This document shows, in pieces, positions 54,660 through 64,000 of a stretch of 64,000 nucleotides of DNA (its first letter is position 1; the number at the start of each line of letters is the position of its first letter). The stretch covers positions 63,205,728 to 63,269,727 of the forward strand of contig CM058236.1 in NCBI GenBank assembly GCA_030180135.1, in the 5' to 3' direction. The notes beneath the pieces are model-generated. The model was not told the origin of the DNA. It did no database searches and was given only the letters and a program-made list of their open reading frames with translations. Position numbers and translations under genes: made by a program. This stretch comes from Orychophragmus violaceus (lineage: Eukaryota > Streptophyta > Magnoliopsida > Brassicales > Brassicaceae).

Positions 54660-56398
54660 TGTAACACTCGTCTCCCGGCGAGCCGGAGACGCGGCATTAG
54701 GGCACCCGTTAAACCCATTTCGGTCCAACCGGGATACCTTCGCAACTTGTCCCAGGACCCGGCGCGTTCTTCATATTCAAATTCACCAATGACGTCACAT
54801 GATCGGATCAATCCCGCATCCGGACCTGCAAGAAAACGGGGACAGAGAAAGGGAAAGAGGACTGAGTAATTGTTTCAAACACAATTACCAAGTGAGGGAG
54901 GATTTAAGGAACCCGTGATCCCGGCTTACGCCACACAACTACGAAACACAAGTCCTAAGCTAATATCACCATGCAATCATCACTCGAAGGCTTTCACCAC
55001 ACAACCTATGTCCAATGGACTACTACCAATTCAACAAGCCCGCCATTCAACAAGCCCGCCATTGGCTCCGGCGCCCATTAACAACATAAATTGGGGGGCT
55101 CGCCAAAACTCCCTTCTGACGATACAAGGGTCACGTACCTTTCAACCAAATCCTTCGGTACGCGAGCCGCCAAACAACACCCTTTTGGCAGCCCTACCAC
55201 AGTTCTAAGTAATACAAGTCGTTCACGCACAATTTACGTTTTCAATTAAGCGATAACCTAGCGTTCTACGTTCTCAATCAATCACATTGTGCACATTACT
55301 AGTCCTACGCTACCTAGGAAAGACAATATTAACTAAGGACTATCGTCCGGAATTGAATAGGGCAAGCAAGGGTCAGAACCAATCCTCACCTTGGCCAAAG
55401 AAGTGCAAAATCGTAATTTGGAAACTTCATGATCCCGAACGGACGTCAGATCTGGAAAGAGGACGAAAAATAGAGCGGTTTAGGCTTTTGAATCACTTAA
55501 ATCGGGCTTAGGACGAGCTAGATATAGGAGAAAGAAGGTTCTTAGTTCAAATCACTTAACCGATCTAAACTGGGTTTGAAATTGGAAATGGAATTTGAAA
55601 TCGAATTGAAATTGGTTTGAAGTAAACCGGAATCAATTGAATTAAACCGAATTAAAACCGAAATTGAAATTGAATTGGCTAAACCGGATTAAACCGAAAA
55701 AAATTGATTTAAACCGGATCGAAATCGAATTGGGGGTAAACCAAACCGGACCAGCCTAACCGGACCGATCGGTCAACGGCGGCGGTCAACGGTCGGCAAT
55801 GGCGGCTCCGGCGGCTTCTCCGGAGACGGTGGCGGCGGCGGACGGCGGCGACGCTCCGGCGAATCTCCGGCGACGGACGGTGGCTCCGGTCGGCGGCGGC
55901 GCGTGGCGACGGCTCTGGCGGCTAGCTCCGGCGGCGCGTGGCCGCGCGTGGATCTCACGCGCCCGGCTCCTCTCCGGCGTGTGGGGACGCGTGCGGCTTA
56001 TCCGCGGCGATCCATTGAGGGCTCCGACTTCGTCTCGTCGAGCTGGTCACGATGGTGGGCTCGGTTTCACGGGATTTGGGGTAGTTTTAAAGTTGTGATG
56101 AAAACAACTCAATTTTCTTTAAAAGCCTCTAAATCTAGGGTTCCAGAAATTACATGGTGTGGGTGGAAAGGTGAAAAACGTGAAGATGACTTCCTAGGGC
56201 TTCGGAGAACGCGGGATCTCGACAGAGCTTCGCCGAGAAAGTTTTAGAATGGTGGTTCAGAAGGAGGGGGCTCTATTTATAAGAAAATGAGGGGGAGGAG
56301 CCTAGGGTTTTCAGAAAAGGCAATTGGGCTTGGGCTTTTGGGCTGGGCTTCCCCCTTTTTCTACAAAAGTTTTTGGGTCTGGGTTCTTGTATGTTACA
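54660..56398. repeat. LTR 3 of the array (5' LTR in element orientation)
   Basis: 1,739 bp. In minus orientation it lies just upstream of the primer-binding site at about 54659-54640. It is full-length, with AAACCG-rich (55560-55740) and CGGCGG-rich (55770-55950) blocks. It ends TGTTACA at 56398, next to the CTCAC target duplication. Confidence 0.88.
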
Positions 56399-56483
56399 CT
56401 CACTCCGAGCAAGGGGAGAAGCTGCATGGAATTAAAGAAGCGGGGGAAAACACATATAAATTGTTTTCAGTTGATGATTTGTT
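56399..56483. other. Host sliver between LTR array and CACTA-2
   Basis: 85 bp: the CTCAC target duplication and then unassigned sequence ending at GTT, which would be the CACTA-2 target triplet. It may be coding-derived (frame EKLHGIKEAGENTYKLFSVD), but no family is recognised. Confidence 0.5.
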
Positions 56484-56499
56484 CACTACAAGAAATCAG

Positions 56500-56820
56500 C
56501 GATATAGCCATGAATTTTTTCGTGGCTATGGGCTAAAATTCGAGGCTATATTGACCATAGCCACTGCTAGCCACGAAATGAATTCGTGGTTAAAATAGCC
56601 ACAAACTGTTCGTGGCTATGTATCCACGAATAGCCACGAAAGTAATCGTGGAAATAGCCATGAAAGGGTTTGTGGCTATTAGCCACGAATTTCCACGAAT
56701 AGTCATGCAAGTAATCGTGGAAATGGCCACTAATAGGCACAAATATATTTGTGGCAATAGCTTATAGACACAAATTCTTTCGTGGCTATTTGTTGCTATT
56801 GTAAATTGTATAGCCAAGAA
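56500..56820. repeat. CACTA-2 subterminal repeat array
   Basis: At least ten copies, in both orientations, of a roughly 11-bp word ATAGCCACGAA / TTCGTGGCTAT, many paired as short inverted repeats. Subterminal arrays like this are binding sites of TNPA-type proteins in En/Spm. Confidence 0.85.
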
Positions 56821-57426
56821 ATTGTGCCACTGATTACTATTATAATTCGGATTAATACACTAAATCGTAATTGAAAACATATTAAATACGAAACAATATA
56901 CACTTACAATACAAAAATTGATTAGATTCAAATTATCATTACACTTAGATATTACACAAAGAGTTTACTAACTACATTACAACCCAGATTACACTACTGA
57001 GATACACATAATTAACAACAAAAAACAGAAAGAAACCTAATGTTCAAAGATCAGTTCATTCATTAGTAAAAGAGAGTGAATGTGGAGTGACATTTGGATC
57101 CACGCCGTTCAACATTAGCAGAGCCGCCACTCCTGCTATCAACCCACTAATGTCATCCTTCATACTCGGAATAACCGTCATTCCTTCTTTCAGCGTGCTT
57201 ATATCCCCTTGCATAGTTATCATAAGGGACTGTGATTCAGCATGCCTACGGGGCGCAACAGCATTCTCCTTTGGTGATACTTCAAGGTACTGGATTGACC
57301 CGAGCTCATATACATGCCCCTTCTTGTTTTTTTTTGGTCTACAAAATAAACAACAGACATAAAATGACTAACCAAACAATAACCAAACAAAATCAGAAGC
57401 CATCAAACAAAGTCAGACTTAACATA

Positions 57427-57600
57427 TTTAACAGACTTAGCAAAGTCATACTTAGCAGACAAACTCTATATACTCAGAAGCAATTACCAAACTCAGACTT
57501 AACAGACTTAAGAAACTTAGCAAAGTCAGACTTAGCAGACAAACTCTATAAACTCGGAACCTATTACCAAATTCAGAGTTAACAGAGTTAGCAAAGTCAA
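57427..57600. repeat. 80-bp imperfect tandem repeat
   Basis: CTTAGCAGACAAACTCTATA recurs at 57451 and 57531, with AACAGACTTAGCAAAGTCA-type words between. It lies in the last intron of the TNPA-like gene. Confidence 0.7.
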
Positions 57601-58650
57601 GCATCAATATCAAACATTTCATACATATAAAAAAGAACCTCAGCTCCTCTGCTTTGATCAAGCATCAATATCAAAGAACATCAATATCAAGCATCTGTAT
57701 AAAACAATTAATAAATCAACACATAAAAGAACACTTACTTCAATATAGGCAGCATCGATGTCTTGGCTGATTGGAGTAGCACAGGATCCTTCTTCACTTA
57801 TGCAGGATTGCTGTGATCGAGCGATAGCCAGCTCCTCAGCTTTCTTCACAAGAGCCTCAGCACGTTTCTCAATTACAGTGCCATCCTTCTTTGTGTGAGT
57901 CTTGAGCACACCGCAGTTAGAGGTGGATCTTCTCCACCAGCCTCCACCCTCTGTCCAGAAAACATCTTATTAGTATCAGAATATAACAAAGTCAAAGATT
58001 TACATTAAGAAAGGAACAGGAACTTACCATCTCATGCCTGATACAAATATGTGGCTTTGCTCCAGAAGTGTGATGGTGCACGCCCAACCCATCTGGATTT
58101 GAGGCAGCGTTCTCTGAATTAGTCTTGCTCCTCTTTTGGTGGCGCTCCTCCGCCCAAGTCTCCAGCATTTTACCCCAGTCTCCAACACTGATAAAATCAG
58201 GTTTTTTGCCTGCACGTGTCCTTTTGCTCACAATGTCCGCAATTCAGAGTCTGGTCACTGTTTCCCATTTCTGTTAAATCAGATCGTGGTGCCTTTGCTC
58301 CCAATAGTACTTTTGCTTCACATGAAAAAAAAATAGCATTAGTTAGTATCAGAATAAAGAGGAAGAAAGCAAAAAAAAAAAAAGTGAAACATAGATAACT
58401 TACCACAAAGGAGATCCGCCATTCTCTCTTCTTCTCATCGGGCACCATACTGTAATTCCACCAAAGTCCCCAAAAATTTGATTGATACGCTGCCACAATA
58501 TCTTTCCTAATCCAGTCATCAATTCCAAACCTATAACAATAAAAAAGCAGTATCAAACTCAAAAACATCAAACAAAACCAGTTCCAATAGCTTACAAACG
58601 CATTACTTAATTATATTCATCAATATCATAAGAAAACATAAGATACATAT

Positions 58651-59316
58651 CAGAAGCGAACATAAGATACTAACCAATTCACTCAAAACCGAGACTAATA
58701 ATTAACAGAACCAGTGACTAATAATTCACACAATGAGTAACCATTAACAGAACCTATCACATGAGTGGCATTAACAGAAACATTGCATGAGTGGCATTAA
58801 CAGAACCAGCACACCATTAACAGAAGCAAAACTTTTTCGCATTAACATAAATACTATGCCTAAGTTTTTTAACAGAAGATAAACTAATTTTCATAACAAA
58901 TGACTCATTTTCATATGTTTTAGACTAAGCCTAACATACAAATAACCATTAACAGAACAAAAGAAAAAAAGAAAAAAAACCGATCAGAAGCAAACATAAG
59001 ATACTAACCAATTCAGTCAAAATCGAGACTAATAATTAACAAAACCAGTGACTAATAATTCACACAATGAGTAACCATTAACAGAACCTATCGCATGAGT
59101 GGCATTAATAGAAACATTGCATGAGTGGCATTAACAGAACCAGCACACCATTAACAGAAGCAAAACTATTTTGCATTAACACAAATACTATGCCTAAGTT
59201 TATTAACAGAAGATAAACTAATTTGCATAACAAATGACTCATTTGAATATGTTTTAGACTAAGCCTAACATACAAATAACCATTAACAGAAAAAAAAAGC
59301 AAAAAGTAAAACCGAT
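58651..59316. repeat. 333-bp tandem duplication in the TNPA-like gene intron
   Basis: CAGAAGCGAACATAAGATAC at 58651 recurs at 58985 and, in part, at 59317. The two full copies are nearly identical and rich in CATTAACAGAA words. The intron otherwise holds no coding sequence. Confidence 0.85.
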
Positions 59317-60539
59317 CAGAAGCAAACTAAGACCAAGAAACAACTGACTCACACAAACCCGAGACAGGCATCATAGGATACATCATCATCAAAATATATT
59401 AACATATCAATCTATACAACAACATCTATTAACATATCAATCTATTAAACAAACTCAATTCAGACTCTAACAAAACCGATCAGAAGCAAACCAAGACCCA
59501 TATTCACAGCTTAACATATCAATCTATTCAAACGGATTCACAAATCAAATTTAGAACCCAAACAACAGATTCGTTTCATTGTTATTAACAAAACAAGTAA
59601 CCCATATTCACAGCTTAATAATCACTAACAAAACCTAAATGAATCAGTTAAATACAAAACAGACAACTCATATTCACACCCATTAACAAACGAATTCGCA
59701 TGTCTCAGATTCACAACCATTAACAAAGCAGTTAACAGAACAGATAACTTAGATTTACAGAACTATTATTCGCATGTCATAAACATTATAAAACATACAA
59801 TGATTCATACACAAAAACACAGTTGATTAACACTTTAAAAAAAACAGATTAACACCAAAAAACAATGGAGAACTCACCATAGACCACCGTTTTCTTTGTC
59901 ATGATGGATAAGTGGCATGCTTTGTCTCTTTGGGGCATCCATCACGGCGGCCAGACTCGGAAATAATTGACGAGCGGCTCCTGTACTGGTTGACCTCGTC
60001 GCTCCTGGAGGTATCTGAGTTTGCACAACTCTTTTGCGGGTTGTGGATCCACCTGAGGAAGAAGGTGCAAGGTGAACCATCTGCATGCATGAACAAATAG
60101 AGGTTAGATTCTCAAAAACCTAGACAGAATCGAAGAGAGCAAGTGAATCGAAACAAAAAAAAACGAATGTTCACAAAATCCGAAACAAAAATCCGAGATT
60201 AAGGTTTGTGAAATTAGGGTTTTTTTAAATCCGACAAAAGATACCATGCAATCAAAAGTAGAGATGAGGATGAAGAGACTTACCATTATCCGTATCGAAG
60301 AAGATGAAGATTGAGTTAGGGTTTTCAGAAGAGTAGGGGCAAAACAGATTAATCCGAGTCGAGGATGAGCGGATTCGAAGAAGAAGGTAGAGAGAGTGAG
60401 AGAACGAAGGAGAAAATGATTAGAAATCGAAAGAAGAGAGAGATGAAGATATCGGCGATGAAAGTTACAGAGATCGGAGAAAGAGGGGTTTTTTGTCTGA
60501 AGGGTGTAAATGAAGAAGGGTGAATGCCTTAGGGTATTT

Positions 60540-61100
60540 CTCGTGCGATTCACCTTCCCGGGCCAATAATTTGGGCCAAATTTTACGCGGTAAACACAAA
60601 TCCAAGCCCAAATATATCCCGCGTATTGGACATAACTTAGCCACGAAAAATATAGCAGCTATTCATGGCTATGCAAAAAATTAAACCGCGAAATGTTGTG
60701 TACCTTATGAATTGAACCAAGAAATTGGAATATGTTTGATTGATTTTTACATAGCCATGAAATGTTTCGTAGAAATTCGTGGCTATACAACTTATTTAAT
60801 AAATGAAATAAATTTATAAAATTGAAAAAACCATTTAAAAGTGAATATAAATTCTAAATTTAATCTTATATAACTTGTAAATGAACATAAATTATACATT
60901 ATATATACGAATATATAATTATACATTTATTATATACATTTATATATATATAAATCCATATATAAAATACAAAAAGCACAAATTTGAAATATTATTCATT
61001 CAATCTTAAAATGTTACAATATTAATAGTTTTCACATGAGTCTGAATCCGAATATTCACTATAATGATCATTTATATCATCTTCAAACACATATTTATCA
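60540..61100. promoter_or_regulatory. TNPA-TNP2 intergenic region with terminal-type repeats
   Basis: Upstream of the TNPA-like gene (minus strand), 60635-60790 repeats TAGCCACGAA and TTCGTGGCTATA as in the subterminal array, about 4 kb from the terminus. The rest is AT-rich. Binding of the TNPA-like protein to its own promoter region is a possible reading. Confidence 0.5.
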
Positions 61101-61120
61101 TTTGGGTTGATCATCGGTGT

Positions 61121-62454
61121 TTAATCATACTTTGAAGCATCACGGACTGTATGTGATTCGACTCGTACGATATCAGTTGTTGGTATAACATGCTCCGCAA
61201 TGTCGCTTTGTATTGCAAACTGAGAAACTTCCTGAGTTTCACAAAATCCTCTCAGCATAACCTTCGTTATAGCCCACCATTCTTCTTTGGTTGGTCGTAG
61301 TCGCGGATAAGTAATGTAACACACTTGATCACATTGTTCTGGTAAGATGAATGGACCGTACTTGTCATAATGCATCTTTGGGCAAACATACACTATACCT
61401 GATGGATGTCTGTGTATTCCTCTACTGGTGTTAAACCATTGACATATGAAAACCATGGCTTTTAGGAAAACTGCACGGTTATACTCTATCATAAATATCT
61501 CATCAATGAGTCCAAAATACTCGGTGTCAGCAGTTCCATGAACAGAAACACCATAGTTCATTGTCTTTCGGTTTTTCCCATGGTTTTGAGTATGGTAATG
61601 GTATCCCCTTGAATAATACATAGGCCATGACTTGATTTGATGCCTCAGACCTTGTACAAATTCAAGTACCCACAGTGGAAACTCAAACGAAGCGCTAGTA
61701 GTATTAATCTGTAAATATATTTCAAAGTTAGTTTATGACATATACACGTATATAATGAAGATAGATATAAATGCTAGTACCTACGTAATCTCTGCACCAA
61801 GTTGCAAATTTTTCATCTTTCACTCTCGTCATTGAGTCTTAAGTAATGTTTGGATGGCTCCGCCTTATATATTCTTCAAACATCATGCGTATAGATAATT
61901 TATGTATTATTTATAATTAAATATAAATCTATAGACCCTAAACCCTAAAACCTAAACCCTAAACAGTAAAATTAAATATAAATAAATTACTAAATAACAT
62001 ACCTTTCATATGGTTCAAACCATTCACAGTTGAAAAGCAAAAATGTCTGAAGTATATTGTAATCTTCATCATTTAACCATGTCTGTGATATGCTTCCGCT
62101 GATTCGTCCTACTTGCTGGAACATGATCGGAACATCATCGTACATGTAGGTGAAATTAATTTCGCCGACATCTTGTGCGGGGCCTAAAACTTCTGGAGGT
62201 GTAATATAAATAGCGGTCACATATGAAATTTCTTCATTCACACATTGAGCTACAATCGATCCTCCGATTCGGGCTTTGTTTTTAACTTTTTTCTTCATGT
62301 GATACATGTATCGTTTAAAAGGATACATCCACCTATATTGCACCGGACCATCCAAATCAGCTTCATCTGGAAGATGCACGGGTAAGTGTTCCATCACATC
62401 AAAGAACGACGGTGGGAAGACTTTTTCGAGATTGCAAAGCCGCATAGCTACCAC
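61121..62454 (-). pseudogene. TNP2 transposase, C-terminal half
   Basis: The segment 62454-61990 encodes CNLEKVFPPSFFDVMEHLPV, PVQYRWMYPFKRYMYHMKKK and VKNKARIGGSIVAQCVNEEI, the DUF4218 domain of plant CACTA TNP2. After an intron, 61621-61121 encodes the DUF4216 domain (YFGLIDEIFMIEYN, VFICQWFNTSRGIHRH, QVCYITYPRLRPTKEEWW). The N-terminal half, with the catalytic DDE region, is absent because the gene joins LTR 4 at about 62450. The retained exons are open, so truncation may be fairly recent. Confidence 0.85.
61935..61964. repeat. Short interstitial telomere-type repeat
   Basis: ACCCTAAACCCTAAAACC followed by TAAACCCTAAAC, about four units of the plant telomere repeat CCCTAAA with one irregular unit, inside the TNP2 intron. 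Confidence 0.75.
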
Positions 62455-63640
62455 AGTTATAAGTAATACAAGTCCTTAACGCACAATTAACGTTTTCAAT
62501 TAAGTGATAACCTAGCATTCTACGTTCTCAAGCAATCACATTGTGCAATCACTAGTCCTACGCTACCTAGGAAAGACAATATTAACTAAGGACTATCGTC
62601 CGGAATTGAATACGGCAAGCAAGGGGTCAGAACCGATCCTCACCTTGGCCAAAGAATGGCAAAATCGTAATTTGGAAACTTCATGATCCCGAACGGACGT
62701 AAGATCAGGAAAGAGGACGAATAATAAAGCGGTTTAGGCTTTTGAATCACTTAAATCGGGCTTAGGACGAGCTAGATATGAGCGAAAGAAGGTTCTTAGT
62801 TCAGATCACTTAACTGATCTAAACCGGGTTTGAAATTGGAATTTGAAATCGAATTGAAATTGGTTTGAGGCTAAACCGGAATTGAAATCAATTTGGGCAA
62901 ACCTAAGTAAACCGGATTCAATTGAATTAAACCGAATGAAAACCGAAATTGAAATTGAATTGGCTAAACCGGATTAAACCGAAAAATAGATTTAAACTGG
63001 ATCGAATTCAAATTGGGTGGTAAACCGAACCGCACCAGCCTAATCAGAACGATCGGTCAACGGCGGCGGTCAACATTCAGCGACGGCGGCTCCGGCGGCT
63101 CTGGCGGCGGTCAACAGTCGGCGACGGCGGCTCCGACGGCTTCTCAGGCGACAACGGCGGCGGCTAGCTCCGGCGGCGCGTGGCCACGCGTGGATCTCAT
63201 GCTCCCGGCTCCTCTCCGGTGCGTGGGGGCGCGTGCGGCATCTCCTCGGCGATCCGTTGACGACTTCGGCTTCATCTCGTCGAGCTGGTCACAATGGTGG
63301 GCTCGGTTTATCGAGATTTGGGGTATTTTAAAAGTTATGATGAAAACAACTCGTTTTTCTTTAAAAGTCTCTAAATCTAGGGTTCCAAAAATTACCTAGT
63401 GTGGGTGGAAAGGTGAAAAACGTGAAGATGACTTCCTAGGGCTTCGGAGAACGCGGGATCTCGACAGACCTTCGCCGGGAAAGTTTTATAATGGTGGTTC
63501 AGAAGGATGGGCCTCTGTTTATAAGAAAAGGAGGGGGAGGAGTCTAGGGTTTCCAGAAAAGGCAATTGGGCTTGGGCTTTTTGGCTGGGCTTCCCCTTTT
63601 TTCAACAAAAATTTTTGGGCCTGGGTTTGGGTATGTTACA
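62447..63640. repeat. LTR 4, truncated and mosaic
   Basis: It starts in mid-LTR at CTACCACAGTT (equivalent to 49025 in LTR 1) and ends TGTTACA at 63640. The first 100 bp or so match LTR 2 (TTAACGCACAATTAACG, TCTCAAGCAATCACA). From about 62590 it matches LTR 1 (GAATACGGCAAGCAAGGGG, CACCAGCCTAATCAGAACG). Confidence 0.82.
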
Positions 63641-64000
63641 ATTCCCCCCCCCCCCTTGAAAAGAATCTATCCCGAGTTGTGAAGGACTCGGTTTCTCGGT
63701 CGCTACGTAACTCAAGGGTACCATCTACTCAGGGTGTGGGGACTGGGCTACAGAAAGTCTGTTCGGAAGGCACGATATGAAAAAGAATGAATATAATAAT
63801 AAAAACGTAGGGCTACATACTATAAATAATAAGTAGGAAAACCAACTATGCGAAAAACGCGGAAAACTCGAATCGAAAGCAAAAACCCCAATATCTAAAA
63901 AATAACTATGCCTTACTCCTAACACATCCCTAAGTCCTCCGACTCTAGCCACTCGCTGATCCTGGGGTCCGGTAGTCAAGGTCCATGTCGCCCCGGTATA
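63641..64000 (-). mobile_element. Internal region of a further gag-type element, cut by window end
   Basis: Matches 50168-50530 closely, including the C-run after the LTR, GAGTTGTGAAGGACTCGG, and the sequence upstream of the gag C-terminus. The gag coding part lies beyond the window. No target duplication can be checked. Confidence 0.8.

Larger units (their letters stand above)
48485..56398 (-). mobile_element. gag-only LTR retrotransposon as LTR-internal-LTR-internal-LTR
   Basis: Three LTRs (48485-50167, 51793-53041, 54660-56398) alternate with two internal regions of about 1.6 kb. The whole array has one target duplication, CTCAC, at 48480-48484 and 56399-56403, so it is one insertion expanded later. 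LTRs run TGTAACA to TGTTACA. In minus orientation each internal region starts with TTTGGTATC followed by AGAGCCTAGG or its variant (tRNA-Met primer site) and ends in a G-rich purine tract (CAAGGGGGGAG). Only a gag-like protein is encoded and no protease, reverse transcriptase or integrase. This makes it a terminal-repeat retrotransposon with gag (TR-GAG class), dependent on a partner element. Confidence 0.86.
57056..60090 (-). pseudogene. TNPA-like Transposase_24 (Ptta/En/Spm) gene
   Basis: Exons read on the minus strand are about 60086-59874 (MQMVHLAPSSSGGSTTRKRV to APKRQSMPLIHHD), 58535-58405 (GIDDWIRKDIVAAYQSNFWG, VPDEKKREWRISFV), 58320-58025 (SVGDWGKMLETWAEERHQKR), 57912-57740 (THTKKDGTVIEKRAEALV) and 57340-57056 (KKKGHVYELGSIQYL to the stop at 57058). 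WxxxP, HTKKDG and the KKGxVYxLGS block define the plant Transposase_24 family (PF03004). Two in-frame stops near 58300 and 58275 (LI-stop-QKWETVTRL-stop) disable it. In En/Spm such proteins bind subterminal repeats and assist TNP2. Confidence 0.78.
56484..62450 (-). mobile_element. CACTA-2, truncated En/Spm-type transposon
   Basis: The 3' terminus in element orientation is CACTACAAGAAATC at 56484. Subterminal repeats of TTCGTGGCTAT and its complement ATAGCCACGAA fill 56500-56820. On the minus strand the element carries a TNPA-like gene (60090-57056) and upstream of it a TNP2 gene (62454-61121), in the usual CACTA order. The other terminus is missing: TNP2 is cut at about 62450 where a gag-element LTR begins without an LTR end. 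The element is therefore truncated by a rearrangement and immobile. Confidence 0.84.

Noticed and set aside
1..64000. tRNA, rRNA or organelle-derived insertions
   Set aside because: None was recognised by eye in the window; tRNA-Met-like words belong to retrotransposon primer-binding sites.

Overview
This is nuclear plant DNA, almost certainly from a Brassicaceae species. The coding fragments resemble Arabidopsis families in detail, including DnaJ proteins of the AT2G05250 type, At1g67623-type F-box proteins, DUF1985/ULP-like transposon genes and VANDAL-type Mutator-like elements. The window looks like a transposon-rich, probably pericentromeric block. No complete ordinary single-copy host gene can be supported. 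The best non-transposon candidate is a DnaJ-type gene whose 3' part has been replaced by transposon-derived sequence. All identifications come from reading motifs; no database search was run.

Layout. 1-9.4 kb holds a decayed Mutator-like element (MULE) with a ULP1-type protease gene on + and a mudrA transposase on -. A 2.7-kb Pack-CACTA element carrying pieces of three host genes is inserted in the protease gene. 9.4-19.5 kb holds a tandem duplication of a DnaJ gene. Copy 1 is a spliced DnaJ-coiled-coil chimera. Copy 2 is a pseudogene broken by a SINE/LINE-like retroposon and by an old Copia element. 20.2-48.2 kb is one very large VANDAL-like MULE. It contains mudrA (interrupted by a young, intact 7.7-kb Copia element), an E2-like gene lacking the catalytic cysteine, a cluster of F-box-like genes, and a many-exon DUF1985/ULP-like gene. 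Its non-coding DNA is studded with the palindrome TGAACGTTCA. 48.5-56.4 kb is an LTR-internal-LTR-internal-LTR array of a gag-only LTR retrotransposon, flanked by a single target duplication. 56.5-62.4 kb is a CACTA element with TNPA-like and TNP2 genes, cut off by a rearranged fourth LTR that runs to the window end.

How it may work together. The most interesting unit is the 20.2-48.2 kb MULE. In Arabidopsis VANDAL elements, VANC proteins bind short element-specific motifs scattered through non-coding element DNA and remove silencing marks. Here a DUF1985/ULP-like gene, a transposase and a dense element-restricted palindrome occur together, and the same element also carries ubiquitin-pathway-like genes (E2-like and F-box-like). 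The ULP domain has lost its catalytic His and Cys and the E2-like protein has lost its Cys, so binding roles rather than catalysis are suggested. The motif pattern is seen directly; the anti-silencing role is inference. This copy is probably non-autonomous, because mudrA has three stop codons plus the Copia insertion.
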